Shown: positions 1 through 13,140, counted from the first letter of the stretch. The stretch: 64,000 bases of DNA from Clavaria fumosa (GCA_951802425.1 OX637801.1:682001-746000); one strand, 5' to 3'. Notes: generated from the sequence alone by a model not told the origin. A program made the numbers and translations.

Positions 1-3000
1 AAAAAACAAATCTAAACATTAAAATATCTCACTTACCCCTCACAACCGACCTTTAAAATACACTACCCAAAAACATCTATCATTACCAAAAAAACAAATA
101 CCAACACCCTCCAAAAAAACAAATCTAAACATTAAAATATCTCACTTACCCCTCACAACCGACCTTTAAAATACACTACCCAAAAACATCTATCATTACC
201 AAAAAAACAAATACCAACACCCTCCAAAAAAACAAATCTAAACATTAAAATATCTCACTTACCCCTCACAACCGACCTTTAAAATACACTACCCAAAAAC
301 ATCTATCATTACCAAAAAAACAAATACCAACACCCTCCAAAAAAACAAATCTAAACATTAAAATATCTCACTTACCCCTCACAACCGACCTTTAAAATAC
401 ACTACCCAAAAACATCTATCATTACCAAAAAAACAAATACCAACACCCTCCAAAAAAACAAATCTAAACATTAAAATATCTCACTTACCCCTCACAACCG
501 ACCTTTAAAATACACTACCCAAAAACATCTATCATTACCAAAAAAACAAATACCAACACCCTCCAAAAAAACAAATCTAAACATTAAAATATCTCACTTA
601 CCCCTCACAACCGACCTTTAAAATACACTACCCAAAAACATCTATCATTACCAAAAAAACAAATACCAACACCCTCCAAAAAAACAAATCTAAACATTAA
701 AATATCTCACTTACCCCTCACAACCGACCTTTAAAATACACTACCCAAAAACATCTATCATTACCAAAAAAACAAATACCAACACCCTCCAAAAAAACAA
801 ATCTAAACATTAAAATATCTCACTTACCCCTCACAACCGACCTTTAAAATACACTACCCAAAAACATCTATCATTACCAAAAAAACAAATACCAACACCC
901 TCCAAAAAAACAAATCTAAACATTAAAATATCTCACTTACCCCTCACAACCGACCTTTAAAATACACTACCCAAAAACATCTATCATTACCAAAAAAACA
1001 AATACCAACACCCTCCAAAAAAACAAATCTAAACATTAAAATATCTCACTTACCCCTCACAACCGACCTTTAAAATACACTACCCAAAAACATCTATCAT
1101 TACCAAAAAAACAAATACCAACACCCTCCAAAAAAACAAATCTAAACATTAAAATATCTCACTTACCCCTCACAACCGACCTTTAAAATACACTACCCAA
1201 AAACATCTATCATTACCAAAAAAACAAATACCAACACCCTCCAAAAAAACAAATCTAAACATTAAAATATCTCACTTACCCCTCACAACCGACCTTTAAA
1301 ATACACTACCCAAAAACATCTATCATTACCAAAAAAACAAATACCAACACCCTCCAAAAAAACAAATCTAAACATTAAAATATCTCACTTACCCCTCACA
1401 ACCGACCTTTAAAATACACTACCCAAAAACATCTATCATTACCAAAAAAACAAATACCAACACCCTCCAAAAAAACAAATCTAAACATTAAAATATCTCA
1501 CTTACCCCTCACAACCGACCTTTAAAATACACTACCCAAAAACATCTATCATTACCAAAAAAACAAATACCAACACCCTCCAAAAAAACAAATCTAAACA
1601 TTAAAATATCTCACTTACCCCTCACAACCGACCTTTAAAATACACTACCCAAAAACATCTATCATTACCAAAAAAACAAATACCAACACCCTCCAAAAAA
1701 ACAAATCTAAACATTAAAATATCTCACTTACCCCTCACAACCGACCTTTAAAATACACTACCCAAAAACATCTATCATTACCAAAAAAACAAATACCAAC
1801 ACCCTCCAAAAAAACAAATCTAAACATTAAAATATCTCACTTACCCCTCACAACCGACCTTTAAAATACACTACCCAAAAACATCTATCATTACCAAAAA
1901 AACAAATACCAACACCCTCCAAAAAAACAAATCTAAACATTAAAATATCTCACTTACCCCTCACAACCGACCTTTAAAATACACTACCCAAAAACATCTA
2001 TCATTACCAAAAAAACAAATACCAACACCCTCCAAAAAAACAAATCTAAACATTAAAATATCTCACTTACCCCTCACAACCGACCTTTAAAATACACTAC
2101 CCAAAAACATCTATCATTACCAAAAAAACAAATACCAACACCCTCCAAAAAAACAAATCTAAACATTAAAATATCTCACTTACCCCTCACAACCGACCTT
2201 TAAAATACACTACCCAAAAACATCTATCATTACCAAAAAAACAAATACCAACACCCTCCAAAAAAACAAATCTAAACATTAAAATATCTCACTTACCCCT
2301 CACAACCGACCTTTAAAATACACTACCCAAAAACATCTATCATTACCAAAAAAACAAATACCAACACCCTCCAAAAAAACAAATCTAAACATTAAAATAT
2401 CTCACTTACCCCTCACAACCGACCTTTAAAATACACTACCCAAAAACATCTATCATTACCAAAAAAACAAATACCAACACCCTCCAAAAAAACAAATCTA
2501 AACATTAAAATATCTCACTTACCCCTCACAACCGACCTTTAAAATACACTACCCAAAAACATCTATCATTACCAAAAAAACAAATACCAACACCCTCCAA
2601 AAAAACAAATCTAAACATTAAAATATCTCACTTACCCCTCACAACCGACCTTTAAAATACACTACCCAAAAACATCTATCATTACCAAAAAAACAAATAC
2701 CAACACCCTCCAAAAAAACAAATCTAAACATTAAAATATCTCACTTACCCCTCACAACCGACCTTTAAAATACACTACCCAAAAACATCTATCATTACCA
2801 AAAAAACAAATACCAACACCCTCCAAAAAAACAAATCTAAACATTAAAATATCTCACTTACCCCTCACAACCGACCTTTAAAATACACTACCCAAAAACA
2901 TCTATCATTACCAAAAAAACAAATACCAACACCCTCCAAAAAAACAAATCTAAACATTAAAATATCTCACTTACCCCTCACAACCGACCTTTAAAATACA

Positions 3001-3770
3001 CTACCCAAAAACATCTATCATTACCAAAAAAACAAATACCAACACCCTCCAAAAAAACAAATCTAAACATTAAAATATCTCACTTACCCCTCACAACCGA
3101 CCTTTAAAATACACTACCCAAAAACATCTATCATTACCAAAAAAACAAATACCAACACCCTCCAAAAAAACAAATCTAAACATTAAAATATCTCACTTAC
3201 CCCTCACAACCGACCTTTAAAATACACTACCCAAAAACATCTATCATTACCAAAAAAACAAATACCAACACCCTCCAAAAAAACAAATCTAAACATTAAA
3301 ATATCTCACTTACCCCTCACAACCGACCTTTAAAATACACTACCCAAAAACATCTATCATTACCAAAAAAACAAATACCAACACCCTCCAAAAAAACAAA
3401 TCTAAACATTAAAATATCTCACTTACCCCTCACAACCGACCTTTAAAATACACTACCCAAAAACATCTATCATTACCAAAAAAACAAATACCAACACCCT
3501 CCAAAAAAACAAATCTAAACATTAAAATATCTCACTTACCCCTCACAACCGACCTTTAAAATACACTACCCAAAAACATCTATCATTACCAAAAAAACAA
3601 ATACCAACACCCTCCAAAAAAACAAATCTAAACATTAAAATATCTCACTTACCCCTCACAACCGACCTTTAAAATACACTACCCAAAAACATCTATCATT
3701 ACCAAAAAAACAAATACCAACACCCTCCAAAAAAACAAATCTAAACATTAAAATATCTCACTTACCCCTC
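1..3770. repeat. 113-bp tandem satellite array
   Basis: A unit of exactly 113 bp repeats head to tail about 33.4 times, for example the same phase at positions 8, 121 and 1138. The copies look identical by eye. The array starts in mid-unit at base 1, so it continues outside the window, and stops abruptly inside a unit near 3770. The unit is A/C-rich with only one G on the plus strand, an extreme strand bias. No ORF of note crosses it. It could be subtelomeric or pericentromeric; the sequence alone does not decide. Confidence 0.97.
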
Positions 3771-3798
3771 TGAAATAGCAACCCACCTTAAGAAACGC

Positions 3799-5565
3799 AA
3801 TTTTGTTTCCACATTTCATCAGTCTTTCTTGTCTCGGTGGCTAACATTATTATGCCTTCCTGTCTCCAATACCCATGGTGGGCCTTCTTCTTCCATTCTA
3901 TCTAGCATCCATTCAAGCTCTCCTCTATCTGAGGTGCTCCCTGCTGCCCCTCTGGCACTATTAGATAGTCACCCATATACCAGCATACCATTGCCCTTAT
4001 ATTATTGTCTGTTCTCCTGTCTCTGCCCAAGTGACTTGATTCAGCAATTGTGTCTCCCCCATATGTTGATAGCTGTGGGCCACACACTATGAAACACATG
4101 CATTCAAGCTTTGACACTGACTCAACTCACAACTGAACTGACTTTATAACATGTGGGCATCCATGACACCTACTTTGACATACACCTCCAGTCAACTTTG
4201 TGCATCATGTGAGCATGGGAGTCCTGGATACCCACATTGAGATACACATCCAGCCAACTTACTTTGTACATTGTGAGAGGTGTGGGTGTCCTGGCCATTT
4301 ACACGGCATGGCTCACCTGTAACATGTCCAAGCCTGCATCACATTGGATCTTGGTAGGTATGTAGGACCTAGGTTTTGGCATGCTGGGAGTGAGCAGCAC
4401 AGGTGGCATAAGTAGGATGGAGGGTGGACAGTCTGAGTGGGGTGAATGGGTGGCACAAGCAAGGTGAGTAAAGCAGGAAGCAAGCCAAGTGGTGTAGCAC
4501 CAATGAGGTGAGTGGGCAGGCAGCACAAGCAGGGTGGATGGTGCAATTGTGGTGAGCAGCATGGGTAACACCAGTGGGACAAGTTTGGTGGACAAGTGCA
4601 TGTGCCTATTATCAGTCAATGATATATCTGCTTGAGTAATGTATGTGTTTGCTGTGCTCATGCTTGTCATCCTGGCACTGCTCATGCTCATCAGTCATTG
4701 CTTAATGACAAGCAAACACATACATTACTCAAGCAGATATATCATTGACTGATAATAGGCACATGCACTTGTCCACCAAACTTGTCCCACTGGTGTTACC
4801 CATGCTGCTCACCACAATTGCACCATCCACCCTGCTTGTGCTGCCTGCCCACTCACCTCATTGGTGCTACACCACTTGGCTTGCTTCCTGCTTTACTCAC
4901 CTTGCTTGTGCCACCCATTCACCCCACTCAGACTGTCCACCCTCCATCCTACTTATGCCACCTGTGCTGCTCACTCCCAGCATGCCAAAACCTAGGTCCT
5001 ACATACCTACCAAGATCCAATGTGATGCAGGCTTGGACATGTTACAGGTGAGCCATGCCGTGTAAATGGCCAGGACACCCACACCTCTCACAATGTACAA
5101 AGTAAGTTGGCTGGATGTGTATCTCAATGTGGGTATCCAGGACTCCCATGCTCACATGATGCACAAAGTTGACTGGAGGTGTATGTCAAAGTAGGTGTCA
5201 TGGATGCCCACATGTTATAAAGTCAGTTCAGTTGTGAGTTGAGTCAGTGTCAAAGCTTGAATGCATGTGTTTCATAGTGTGTGGCCCACAGCTATCAACA
5301 TATGGGGGAGACACAATTGCTGAATCAAGTCACTTGGGCAGAGACAGGAGAACAGACAATAATATAAGGGCAATGGTATGCTGGTATATGGGTGACTATC
5401 TAATAGTGCCAGAGGGGCAGCAGGGAGCACCTCAGATAGAGGAGAGCTTGAATGGATGCTAGATAGAATGGAAGAAGAAGGCCCACCATGGGTATTGGAG
5501 ACAGGAAGGCATAATAATGTTAGCCACCTAGACAAGAAAGACTGATGAAATGTGGAAACAAAATT
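3799..5565. repeat. Large palindrome 1 (arms about 870 bp)
   Basis: The left arm (3799-about 4670) is the near-perfect reverse complement of the right arm (about 4705-5565); the mirror axis is at 4682, and paired positions sum to 9364. A 34-bp spacer (4671-4704) separates them. The arms are TG/CA-rich, nearly free of CpG, and contain degenerate short repeats. ORFs in the arms are mirror images of each other and are not judged to be genes. A second copy lies at 35790-37499 with the spacer in the opposite orientation. Confidence 0.93.
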
Positions 5566-6549
5566 CTCTGTCCCTGTCCCCAGTCATCTCAGACCTTCAG
5601 AGTCTACAGTCAGCAAGTCACTCAACTCAATGTAAGTCCCTGTCTATCATGCTCACCTTGCTTGTACTGCACTAGTCACCCTGCTTGTGCCATCTCATGC
5701 CACTCTCAATGCTTGCACCATCCACCCCACCCTCCTTACTTGCACTGCCTACCCTGCTCAACCCACTTGTGCCATACACCCTGCCCATCCCACTTGCACT
5801 GCCCACTGCTAACCATGACTGCCACTCACCTGCTCACCCTGCTTGCACTACCCATCTCACTCAACCTAATTGCACTGCCTGCCCCACTCACCTGCTTGCC
5901 CTGCTTCCACTGCTTTGTTGACTGACAATATGTGCATGCCATTGGCTGACTATTTGCACTTATCATTGGTCAACAATATGGGCATGTTGTTGATTGAGGA
6001 TTGAGTTTCCTTGGTCAATGATATAAACTGAACTAACACTGCCAGTAGTTCTATGACATCAATGCACAGAAAGAAACAAGTACCTGTTTGCCCACCTTCC
6101 ATCCTGATCCCAAGCTGCAAACCTTATGGGATTAGTGAATGCAACAGTACACACACACTGAGTTGAGAAGAGACAGAATTATTATACAAGCAGGACATCA
6201 CATATTATGAGATGAGCAAAGGAGAGGTGCACACACCACTTATCAACAATGCAGACCTGCATGCCCCAGGCATGCATGCAACTGAGCCATGCAGGGCCTA
6301 TGCCAATGACAATATGTGCATCAAGATTGCCAAGTCACAAGCAGCAAACCAAGAGACCAGTGTAGATATGTCATGGCCCCATCAATGAGGGATACCTTCA
6401 CTGCTGTCACCACTGTCAGATTGTTCCTTGACACCAACCAAATATGTTATCTATCCTCTTGACAGCTATGAATGTCTCCACTCTTATAGCACCACCATCA
6501 GTTTGTTCCCCAGCATCAGAATTCTTATATTCATTGACCACTGTGTCAT
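5566..6549. other. Gene-free spacer with degenerate G-poor repeats
   Basis: Positions about 5635-5925 hold degenerate direct repeats of roughly 20-25 bp built on CACCCTGCTTGTGCC-like words, giving a C/T/A-rich plus strand. From about 5930 to 6549 I see AT-moderate sequence without a coding signal, repeat or RNA gene. The same stretch recurs at 37534-38520. Confidence 0.6.
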
Positions 6550-6860
6550 TACCCAGGGGCATTGCAATTCCTATCTGCATCACATGTGAGAACATGGTGC
6601 CTAAGGCAGTTGCAAATGCCATCTTTCAAACTTCTTCAGGTTCCACATGCACTTGCTTGTACACATCTGACAGATATGTACATGGCTCTAGCCATGTCTT
6701 GTCTGATCTGGTCCTGGTCAGGCAACAGGGTGATATCCCATAAGGTGTTTGCATTCTGTTTCTGACAGTCTACAACTGTCCACAGAAGCAGATTCTGGCT
6801 CATTTTTGGGATACAAAGCATAGGATCTGCTTGCATGATGCTGCCCCTGGCTTCTAGCAA
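6550..6860 (-). pseudogene. Gypsy-1 reverse transcriptase fragment, inverted
   Basis: The minus strand encodes a broken version of the Gypsy-1 RT palm: pieces matching LCIPKSSWN, TVVDCRKRNAN, PLPDQDQIRQD and TALGTMFSHVMQIG in the intact element at 26362-27498. The reading frame is disrupted after the QIRQDMARA motif. It abuts the plus-strand gag pseudogene that starts near 6884, so the element was rearranged before the block was duplicated. A twin lies at 38518-38827. Confidence 0.8.
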
Positions 6861-6883
6861 CCATTGAGAGCTAACAAGTTGAA

Positions 6884-7890
6884 TGGGCCCATTCAGATGG
6901 ATGGAACCACCCCAGAAGGAGTGGGAGATTAATCAGGAAGTATCCCCAAGTTCTACCAACTACCAAAGTGATGTGTTACATTGCTATCTTGTGATGATAT
7001 GAGATAAAACCTTGCTATTGCCCAAGGCAATAGCTGAGATTAAGGGGATCAAGATTGAGCCCCCTGAGCTCTATGACAGACAAGATGATCTTGTTGTCTG
7101 GGAAAGGTGGCTCAATGGCCTCTTTAACTACTTCTACTTTTATAGAGTAGTCTGACTGCAGTTGGAGAACCAATGTGTCATGTTAGCAGGTTCACGACTG
7201 AGCAGAATAGCTGCTACTTGGTATACCCAAGAAGTAACAGGACTGTCCTGTGCTCCTCAAAGGTCCACCTTCGAGGAATTGATAACTGCTATGTTTAAGT
7301 GGTTCCTGACTGAGGTAATGGCCCAAAAGGCAGTGGATGCCTTCTACCAGGTAAAGTTCACAAAGGTGAAGGGTGCCTTGGGATTCTGGAACGAACTGGC
7401 CCAGGCAGCTGAGCAAATGCTCACCCCACCTGATGCTGGTATGATGAAGAGGCAGTTCCTTAATGGACTGCGTAACAAGATGGTGGAGGCCATCTTCAAA
7501 ACTCATGCAATTAGCATCAAGGATATTATCAACACTAGTCACCAAGTGGAAGTGACCCTCCACTACCTCCGGCAGCAGAGGGCAGTGCCTTCATCAGGGA
7601 ACCCAGTGGGTACCAAAGGAAACCCGCCCACAGGTGGAATACCTGTGGGGCAGCAGTTTGTGAGACTGTGGCCATATCGGCCACACACAGACCACAGGCC
7701 AGGGGAACCTCTTACCCTGTGGATTGACTGTGTGCAGGATGAATGCACCCCAGCCGGAGGGAGTAAACCCCAGCTAGAACTGCCCAAGGCTGAGCCACAA
7801 ATTGGAGAGGAGCGGAAAGCTCCTTTAATATATTATACATGCAGGAAAGCAGGGCATTACATGAGTGCATGTCTGCAGTCACAGTGAAAG
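6884..7890 (+). pseudogene. Gypsy-1 family gag remnant (left copy)
   Basis: The translation matches the C-terminal two thirds of the Gypsy-1 gag (IAATWYTQEVTGLS, FEELITAMFK, FLTEVMAQKAVDAFYQVKF, PPTGGIPVGQQFVRL). Stops at about 6931 and 7152 interrupt the frame; the second is a CGA to TGA change, since the right copy keeps CGA. The CCHC knuckle has lost its first cysteine (now Tyr), leaving C-R-K-A-G-H-Y-M-S-A-C. CpG is strongly depleted relative to the intact element. The remnant lacks an LTR on its 5' side and is not functional. Confidence 0.88.
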
Positions 7891-8563
7891 CCAGAGGCTT
7901 TTAGGGGAAATGTAAGGAACTATGCCTTACAGGAGGATCCAGGCAAGGCAGAGCCCAATAAACCGCAGGAGATACCTGTGGTTGAAAGCAAGGAGCCAGA
8001 GGATGAAAACCTACTGGAGGAAGTTGTGGAAGATGACTATGCTGGTTGTGGGGACCAGTACAATTCTGACAAGCTCAAGGAAGAGATGGAAAGCAACCAG
8101 GTTGCTGGAATCTGTGAAGTGGAGGAAGACAATGTCCTCTACATGACAGAAGTGTGCATTGGACATGTGGATGACAGGCTGTTCTGGGCGCATGTCTGGA
8201 AAGAACAGACAGGATTGCATCTGGTAGTAACAAAGGAGGCAAGACAATGCCTCACAGCCTACATCATGTGAACGGTATGAAAGCGTACACACTTTTTGAT
8301 TTGGGAAGCACCCCAGACTTGATGAGCCTGGACTTCGCACAGGTGACAAAGGTAACAACCTTCCAACTGGATAACCCAGTTCCAATCCAACTCGGCTGCA
8401 TTGGCAACTAATTGATGATCACACACAGATGCCGCATAGCAGTGGAATTGGGAGGAATACTGGTGGAAGACCAGTATTTTGATATAGCGAACATTGATCA
8501 CTATGACATTATAGTTTCAACAGCATTCATGTACAAACACCATGTGATATTGGATGTGCACTG
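7891..8563 (+). pseudogene. Gypsy-1 family aspartic protease remnant
   Basis: Reading frames here match the protease of the intact element (27793-28239): VEEDNVLYMTEVCIGHVDDR, TKEARQCLTAYI, DNPVPIQLGCIG, VEDQYFDIANI. The catalytic Asp-Ser-Gly triplet has become Asp-Leu-Gly, consistent with a TCG to TTG change at a CpG. The frame is broken near 8270 and 8410. The GGGGACCAG junction near 8055 is uninterrupted, whereas the intact element has a solo LTR there. Confidence 0.85.
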
Positions 8564-8759
8564 ATGTGCAATCCATATCTGCGAAGGAAAAGGAAAAACC
8601 CTTCAGGCTATGTTGCCCAAGTGAGGAAACAGAAGTGTTACGCCTCCATGTATTGGGAAAGAGTGTGCCAAGGAAGGAAGCTCCAAAGAGCTGACTACAC
8701 TTGGGCCCCTGTGACAAGGGTGAGCCCTGGAAGGGGGAGAGGCTAATGCCTCTGTAAAA

Positions 8760-9861
8760 TTGAAAGATGATGCCTACCTCGAGGGCAGGCATGAGTACTG
8801 GTTTAACCAGTATGCTGAACTCTTTGGGGGAGTCCCCCCCAGACCGCCTCCATTTCGGGCACTAAACCACCATATACCCTTGATAGACAAAAAGAAAGTC
8901 TATAACTATTACTTGCCTTGGTGTGCCGAGGCATTCAAGGAACAATTCCTTGAGAAAGTGAACCGTTACATTACTAACAGTTGGTGGGAAGCAGGAGCAG
9001 CATCACAGGCAGCTCCTATGCTGTGTATACTGAAAAGCAGCTGGAACCCGCTGCTACAGACAGTTGTAGACTGCCAGAAACAGAATGCAAACACTGTACA
9101 GGATATTACCTCATTGCCTGATCAAGATCAGATCAGAGAGGACATGGCTAGAGCCACATATAGGTCAAAGATTGACCTATCAGATGCATACGAACAAGTA
9201 TGCGTAGAGCCTGAGGAGGTGTGGAAGATGGCATTTGTGACTGTCTTGGGCACCATGTTCTCACAGGTGATGCAGATAGGGGAATGTAATGCCCCTGCTA
9301 CCTTTCAGTGCCTGATGATGCACATATTTTGTCATCAGCTGGGGAAGTATGTGCATGTGTACTTAGACAATGTATTCATCTTCTCCAAGACCTTGGAGGA
9401 CCACGAGCATCACTTAGGGATGGTCTTTGAGACCCTCAAAGGCATGAGCCTTTTCTTGAGCAAGAAATAGTGCTCATTATATGCAAAGAGCATAGATTGC
9501 TTAGGGCACATAATAGATGCCTGGTGAATCCACATTGCAGTGGATAAAATGGAAAACACCAACAAGCATTAACAAGGTACAGAGGTTCCTTGGGTTAGTA
9601 CAGTACATTGGACAGTTCCTGCCCAATCTGTCTGCATATACTGGCCCGTTAGCCAGTCTGTATAGTGAAATGCAAATGTTTCACTGGAGGCCGCTCCATG
9701 ATAGATGCATGGAGATGATCAAGGCATTGGCACATAAAACACCAATATTATGCCTGGTAGACACAGCAGTACAGGAGCCAATATGGCTTGTGTGCAAAAC
9801 CTCAGTATTGGGTGTAGGGGCTATGTATGGCCAGGGAAGACATGAGAAACCTGCCGCCCAG
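8760..9861 (+). pseudogene. Gypsy-1 family reverse transcriptase/RNase H remnant
   Basis: The segment 8760-9470 encodes an RT palm and fingers like the intact element (NHHIPLIDKKKVYNYYLP, SKIDLSDAYEQV). The catalytic Tyr-Leu-Asp-Asp is now Tyr-Leu-Asp-Asn. A TAG stop near 9468 and a further break near 9522 separate the thumb/connection part, 9517-9861 (VQRFLGLVQYIGQF, VCKTSVLGVGAMYGQG). Homology in this orientation ends at 9861, where an inverted segment begins. Confidence 0.88.
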
Positions 9862-11041
9862 ATGGAAAGCTGTGGACATCCACAGCTTAACACTGAGTAA
9901 TTGGTGAGTTTCCTGCCAAAAGGCAGATGTGAATCTAGGATCATGGTTGGACACAATCGATCCTGGCAACCCATGTAGTCTCACTACATGTGTTAGAAAG
10001 AGCCACGCTAGCTCTGCTGCCATTACCAACATGGTGACTGGTACTAGGTGTACCAGTGAGGTGAGGTAGCAAATCACCACCCAGAGGTAGTCCACCTCTT
10101 TTGACATAGGAAATGGACCTACAAAGTCCATTCCTATTGATTCCCAGGGCCGCCTGGGAATTGGGAGGGTATGTAGAAGCCCTTGCAGCTTCTGAGGGGA
10201 AGTCTTGCTTGTTTGGCACATGTCACATGACGTTAGACACTGATGGCCACCAATAATAGCAGTGGACATAGTCCATCGTTATCTGCAACCCTGTGTGTCC
10301 TAGGACTGCATGGGCCTCCTGGATCACTATTCCAGGGATGCTTTTCCCTTCATGAAGGGTATGAGGCACACAGAGCACCTCATCTCCCTTTCTGTTCTCC
10401 ACAAAGATCAGGTCATCCCTGATCTTGAAACTGGTTTAATTCCCTGGTTTTTCCTGTATTATTTTAAACAGGTGATCCTGTTTGTAGCCATCACAGATGC
10501 TTTGCAGCACCCTGTCATTCCCCCCTTCCACACAGGGCCTTAACGGCACAAGTGTCTTGTCCCATACATCCCTGTCTGCTTGGGGCTCAGGCAGCAGCTG
10601 CTCCTGCTCAGTCTCCTGCTCCGCAGCAGGTGCGTGTACTTGTAGTGCGTGCACCTCCTCCAGGCATCTGTGGGGCAGCTTGTCCCCTTCAGGGTCAAGG
10701 TAAATATCTGCCTTCACATACTCATGATCTGGATGAATCTCATCTGTCGCATCACTCATATGGTAACATGAAAGGCAATCCACAACTTTGTTGTGCTTGC
10801 CTTTAATGTAAGTAATGGAGTAGTCAAACCTCTCCATATATTCCATCCACCCGGCCTGCCAGCCAGACAAGTGCATTTGGTTCTTGAAGAACCCCAGTGC
10901 TTCATGGTCCATGACCACATTGATCTGTCTGCCAAGGAGTTTATCCTCCCATTTCTGCAGTGATCCAACAATTGCTCAGGCCTCCCAGTCCCAAGTTTTA
11001 TAACTAAACTGGGCCAGGCTAAATCTTTTAGACATAAACCC
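9862..11041 (-). pseudogene. Inverted RNase H-integrase segment of the decayed Gypsy-1
   Basis: The minus strand reads, right to left, the RNase H end (DHEALGFFKNQMHLSGWQAGWMEYMERFDYSITYIKG split over overlapping frames), then the integrase zinc region and core (PRRPWESIGMDFVGPFPM, VSNHDPRFTSAFW). The flanks at 8760-9861 and 11042-11766 read on the plus strand, so this about 1.18-kb piece was inverted inside the element. Both junctions carry CAGATGGA-like words. Several frameshifts and stops are present. Confidence 0.85.
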
Positions 11042-11766
11042 TGCTGCAGACAGATGGAGTGATGGAGCAGTCAATCTGATCTGTGGTCCAGCCAGACCAG
11101 ACAGATTGGGCGTAGCGAATCCCAATGGTCAAGTTTGCCATTAACAATAAGCATGTCTATGGGGTTCACCCTATTTGAATCAACTTATGGGTATATGCCC
11201 CAGATGATGGCAGAGTTGCTGGACAACCTCCAGGCTGTGCCCAGAGGAGTAAGGATGTTCGCAGAGAAGGCTGCACTCAACCTTTCAATAGCACATGACA
11301 TGATCATAGAAAGTTGCATCCACCAGATGTTTTATGCTAATCAGCATAGATAGGAAGAGCACCCATTTATAGAGGGAGAATTAGTTTATTGGGCCTTACC
11401 CAATATGGTCATGTAGACCAGAATCATCCACATATGAGCTGGAGCTCCCTGACTCACTAAAGTCAAGGAGAATCCACCTGACATTCCATGTCAGCTGGCT
11501 ACAGCGACATGAGCCAAACAACAACATGTTGTTTCTGCACTGTGAAGTGAAAGTCTTTTATGACTTTGGAATGGATCCAAAGGAGGAATGGCTGGTCGAT
11601 GCCATTATTGGCCATAGGTGGGAAGGATGCCACCTAGAATGTGAGGTCCAATGGAACCTTGGGGATACAACTTGGGAGCTGTATATGGGAGTCAAAGAGC
11701 TAGCAGCTCTAGACTACCTTGAATTGCAAGGGGTGGAATCATGGAGGGCACTGCCTCGGCACCCTT
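11042..11766 (+). pseudogene. Gypsy-1 family integrase C-terminus and chromodomain remnant
   Basis: Plus-strand frames continue the integrase: TDWA-like sequence, MSMGFTLFESTYGYMPQMMAELLDNL (11135 on), then LFLHCEVKVFYDFGMDPKEEWLVDAIIGHRWEGCHLECEVQWN, the chromodomain-like C-terminus (11526-11766). Stops near 11353 break it. It corresponds to the last third of pol in the intact minus-strand element. Confidence 0.85.
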
Positions 11767-11923
11767 GAGCAGAGTGCAGACAGAGCACCCATGCAGAGTG
11801 GTAAACATGATTGAGCCAGACCACAGGGTCATTAGCCACAGTGATTGAGTCACATGGTGGCTCAGGTACAAAAACTTAAGAGGGTCCACCCTCGTTTTCT
11901 TATTTCTCCATCAACCATAACCA

Positions 11924-13140
11924 TGGATGATCCAATGGGGAGACCCCATCTCCTCATGCTATCCCTGCTGCTGTCCCTGGCCTTGCACCAGGAAACTCAT
12001 TGCTGACGAGCATCATCAGAATGGCTGGGTTGTCCCAGCTGTTATTGTCACAAGGGGAGGAGGCCCTCCCCTGGGTCCAAGACCACAAAATTCATGCGAT
12101 CACTCACAGATCCTGGTGCCCTCAGTGCATCAGGTTCCATTGTCACATCTTTGAGTTGCTGTTGCACTTGGATGAAGTGTTTCAGCAAACACTTAAGGAA
12201 GTGCAGGAAAGTGCTAAGCACAAACTCGGGCTGGGGCTCGAGGTGATGCAGTGCAAGCTGGAAGACTTGTGCAAGGATAATGAGAAGGGCAGTGCCCTTT
12301 GTGTTCATCAGCAAAAGCTTGAAAAAGCTTATGATAATTTGGACAAGGTTGAAGAAGACCTTAGAGGGGCACAGGAGAAGATTCTCTCCTTGACAGAAAA
12401 GTTGGCAAGCACCAATGAGGAACTTGCTGCACTGTGAACCACAGCAAAGGGAAAGGGACCTGAAAGGGACCCCTTGGAGTGGGACCCAAAATGGGCCTGC
12501 ACCACTGTCTTGTATGTGGACATAGCACTGCCTACAGGGGACATTGACGTCCCCATGAGTTTTGAAGAGGGATATCCCCCTCTTCCACCTGCTGGTGTCA
12601 GTCAGCAGAATCCTGATGCCTCACTGAGGCATAAATGAACTTTCTCAGAGATGGTTCTCACACCTCTGACAAGGGGTTATCCCTTTAATGCCCCTCAACC
12701 AGACAGAGCTCCAGATGGCTACCCTTGGCCATCTGGGGTGTCCATGAAACCTGGTGCATGGGTTGTCAAGTTGAAGACAGTTGAGGAGGTGATTGCCCTC
12801 AACCAATAGGTGCATCATGGAGTGCCTGACGGCAGTTATGATATGACTGCCATGATGAAGATGCGATGGGCTGTCAAGGAGGCCCAGAAGAATGCCACAG
12901 CAGCTACGCCACCTATGCCAGTTGAGGACTGGCTGGTGAGGAACTGGAGAGTTCCTGCCAGGGTCAAGAAATCAACAGACCAGGTAGCCTGCCATCTGCA
13001 AGGGCAGATGTTGTGAGAGAGTGGAGGGATGGGCAACCCATCCCTGAGGACAGGACCCTCAGAAGTCACAGGAGGGGGAGTACCCTCCTATCCATTGTAC
13101 CAGACATTGCTGCTGGCAATGATGAGAGTAGTTGTGCCTC
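11924..13140 (+). pseudogene. Accessory ORF3 remnant, N-terminal half
   Basis: This matches the third gene of the intact Gypsy-1 (22150-24305 minus): a MDDPMG start at about 11922, then GLSQLLLSQGEEALPWVQDHKIHAITHRSWCPQCI running without a shift into LHLDEVFQQTLKEVQ and the coiled coil (12000-12437). Further pieces follow (EEVIALNQ, MTAMMKMRWAVKEAQKNATA, QGQML). It ends at 13140 where palindrome 2 starts. Here the join before the coiled coil is open, whereas the younger copy has a 1-base deletion, so the ancestral ORF was continuous. Confidence 0.8.

Larger units (their letters stand above)
3799..7984. repeat. Segmental duplication, block alpha, left copy
   Basis: This block matches 35790-39982 almost base for base at an offset of about 31,968. 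It contains palindrome 1, a gene-free spacer and the start of a decayed Gypsy. The copies part after the shared string near 7984/39982. Differences are few, and in the Gypsy part they are mostly C/T or G/A at CpG sites. The left arm here extends about 32 bp further out than in the right copy. Confidence 0.93.

Noticed and set aside
1..3770. Could the regular array be a CRISPR or telomeric repeat?
   Set aside because: There are no variable spacers between repeats, the unit is 113 bp and fully repeated, and it contains no TTAGGG-type telomere motif.
3829..5535. ORFs of 71-130 residues in the arms of palindrome 1
   Set aside because: They are mirror copies of each other in low-complexity, CpG-depleted sequence, overlap on both strands, and resemble no protein family.
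5545..5925. 126-residue Cys/Leu/Pro-rich ORF
   Set aside because: It is the translation of degenerate CTTGTGCCACC-type repeats; the composition follows the DNA repeat.
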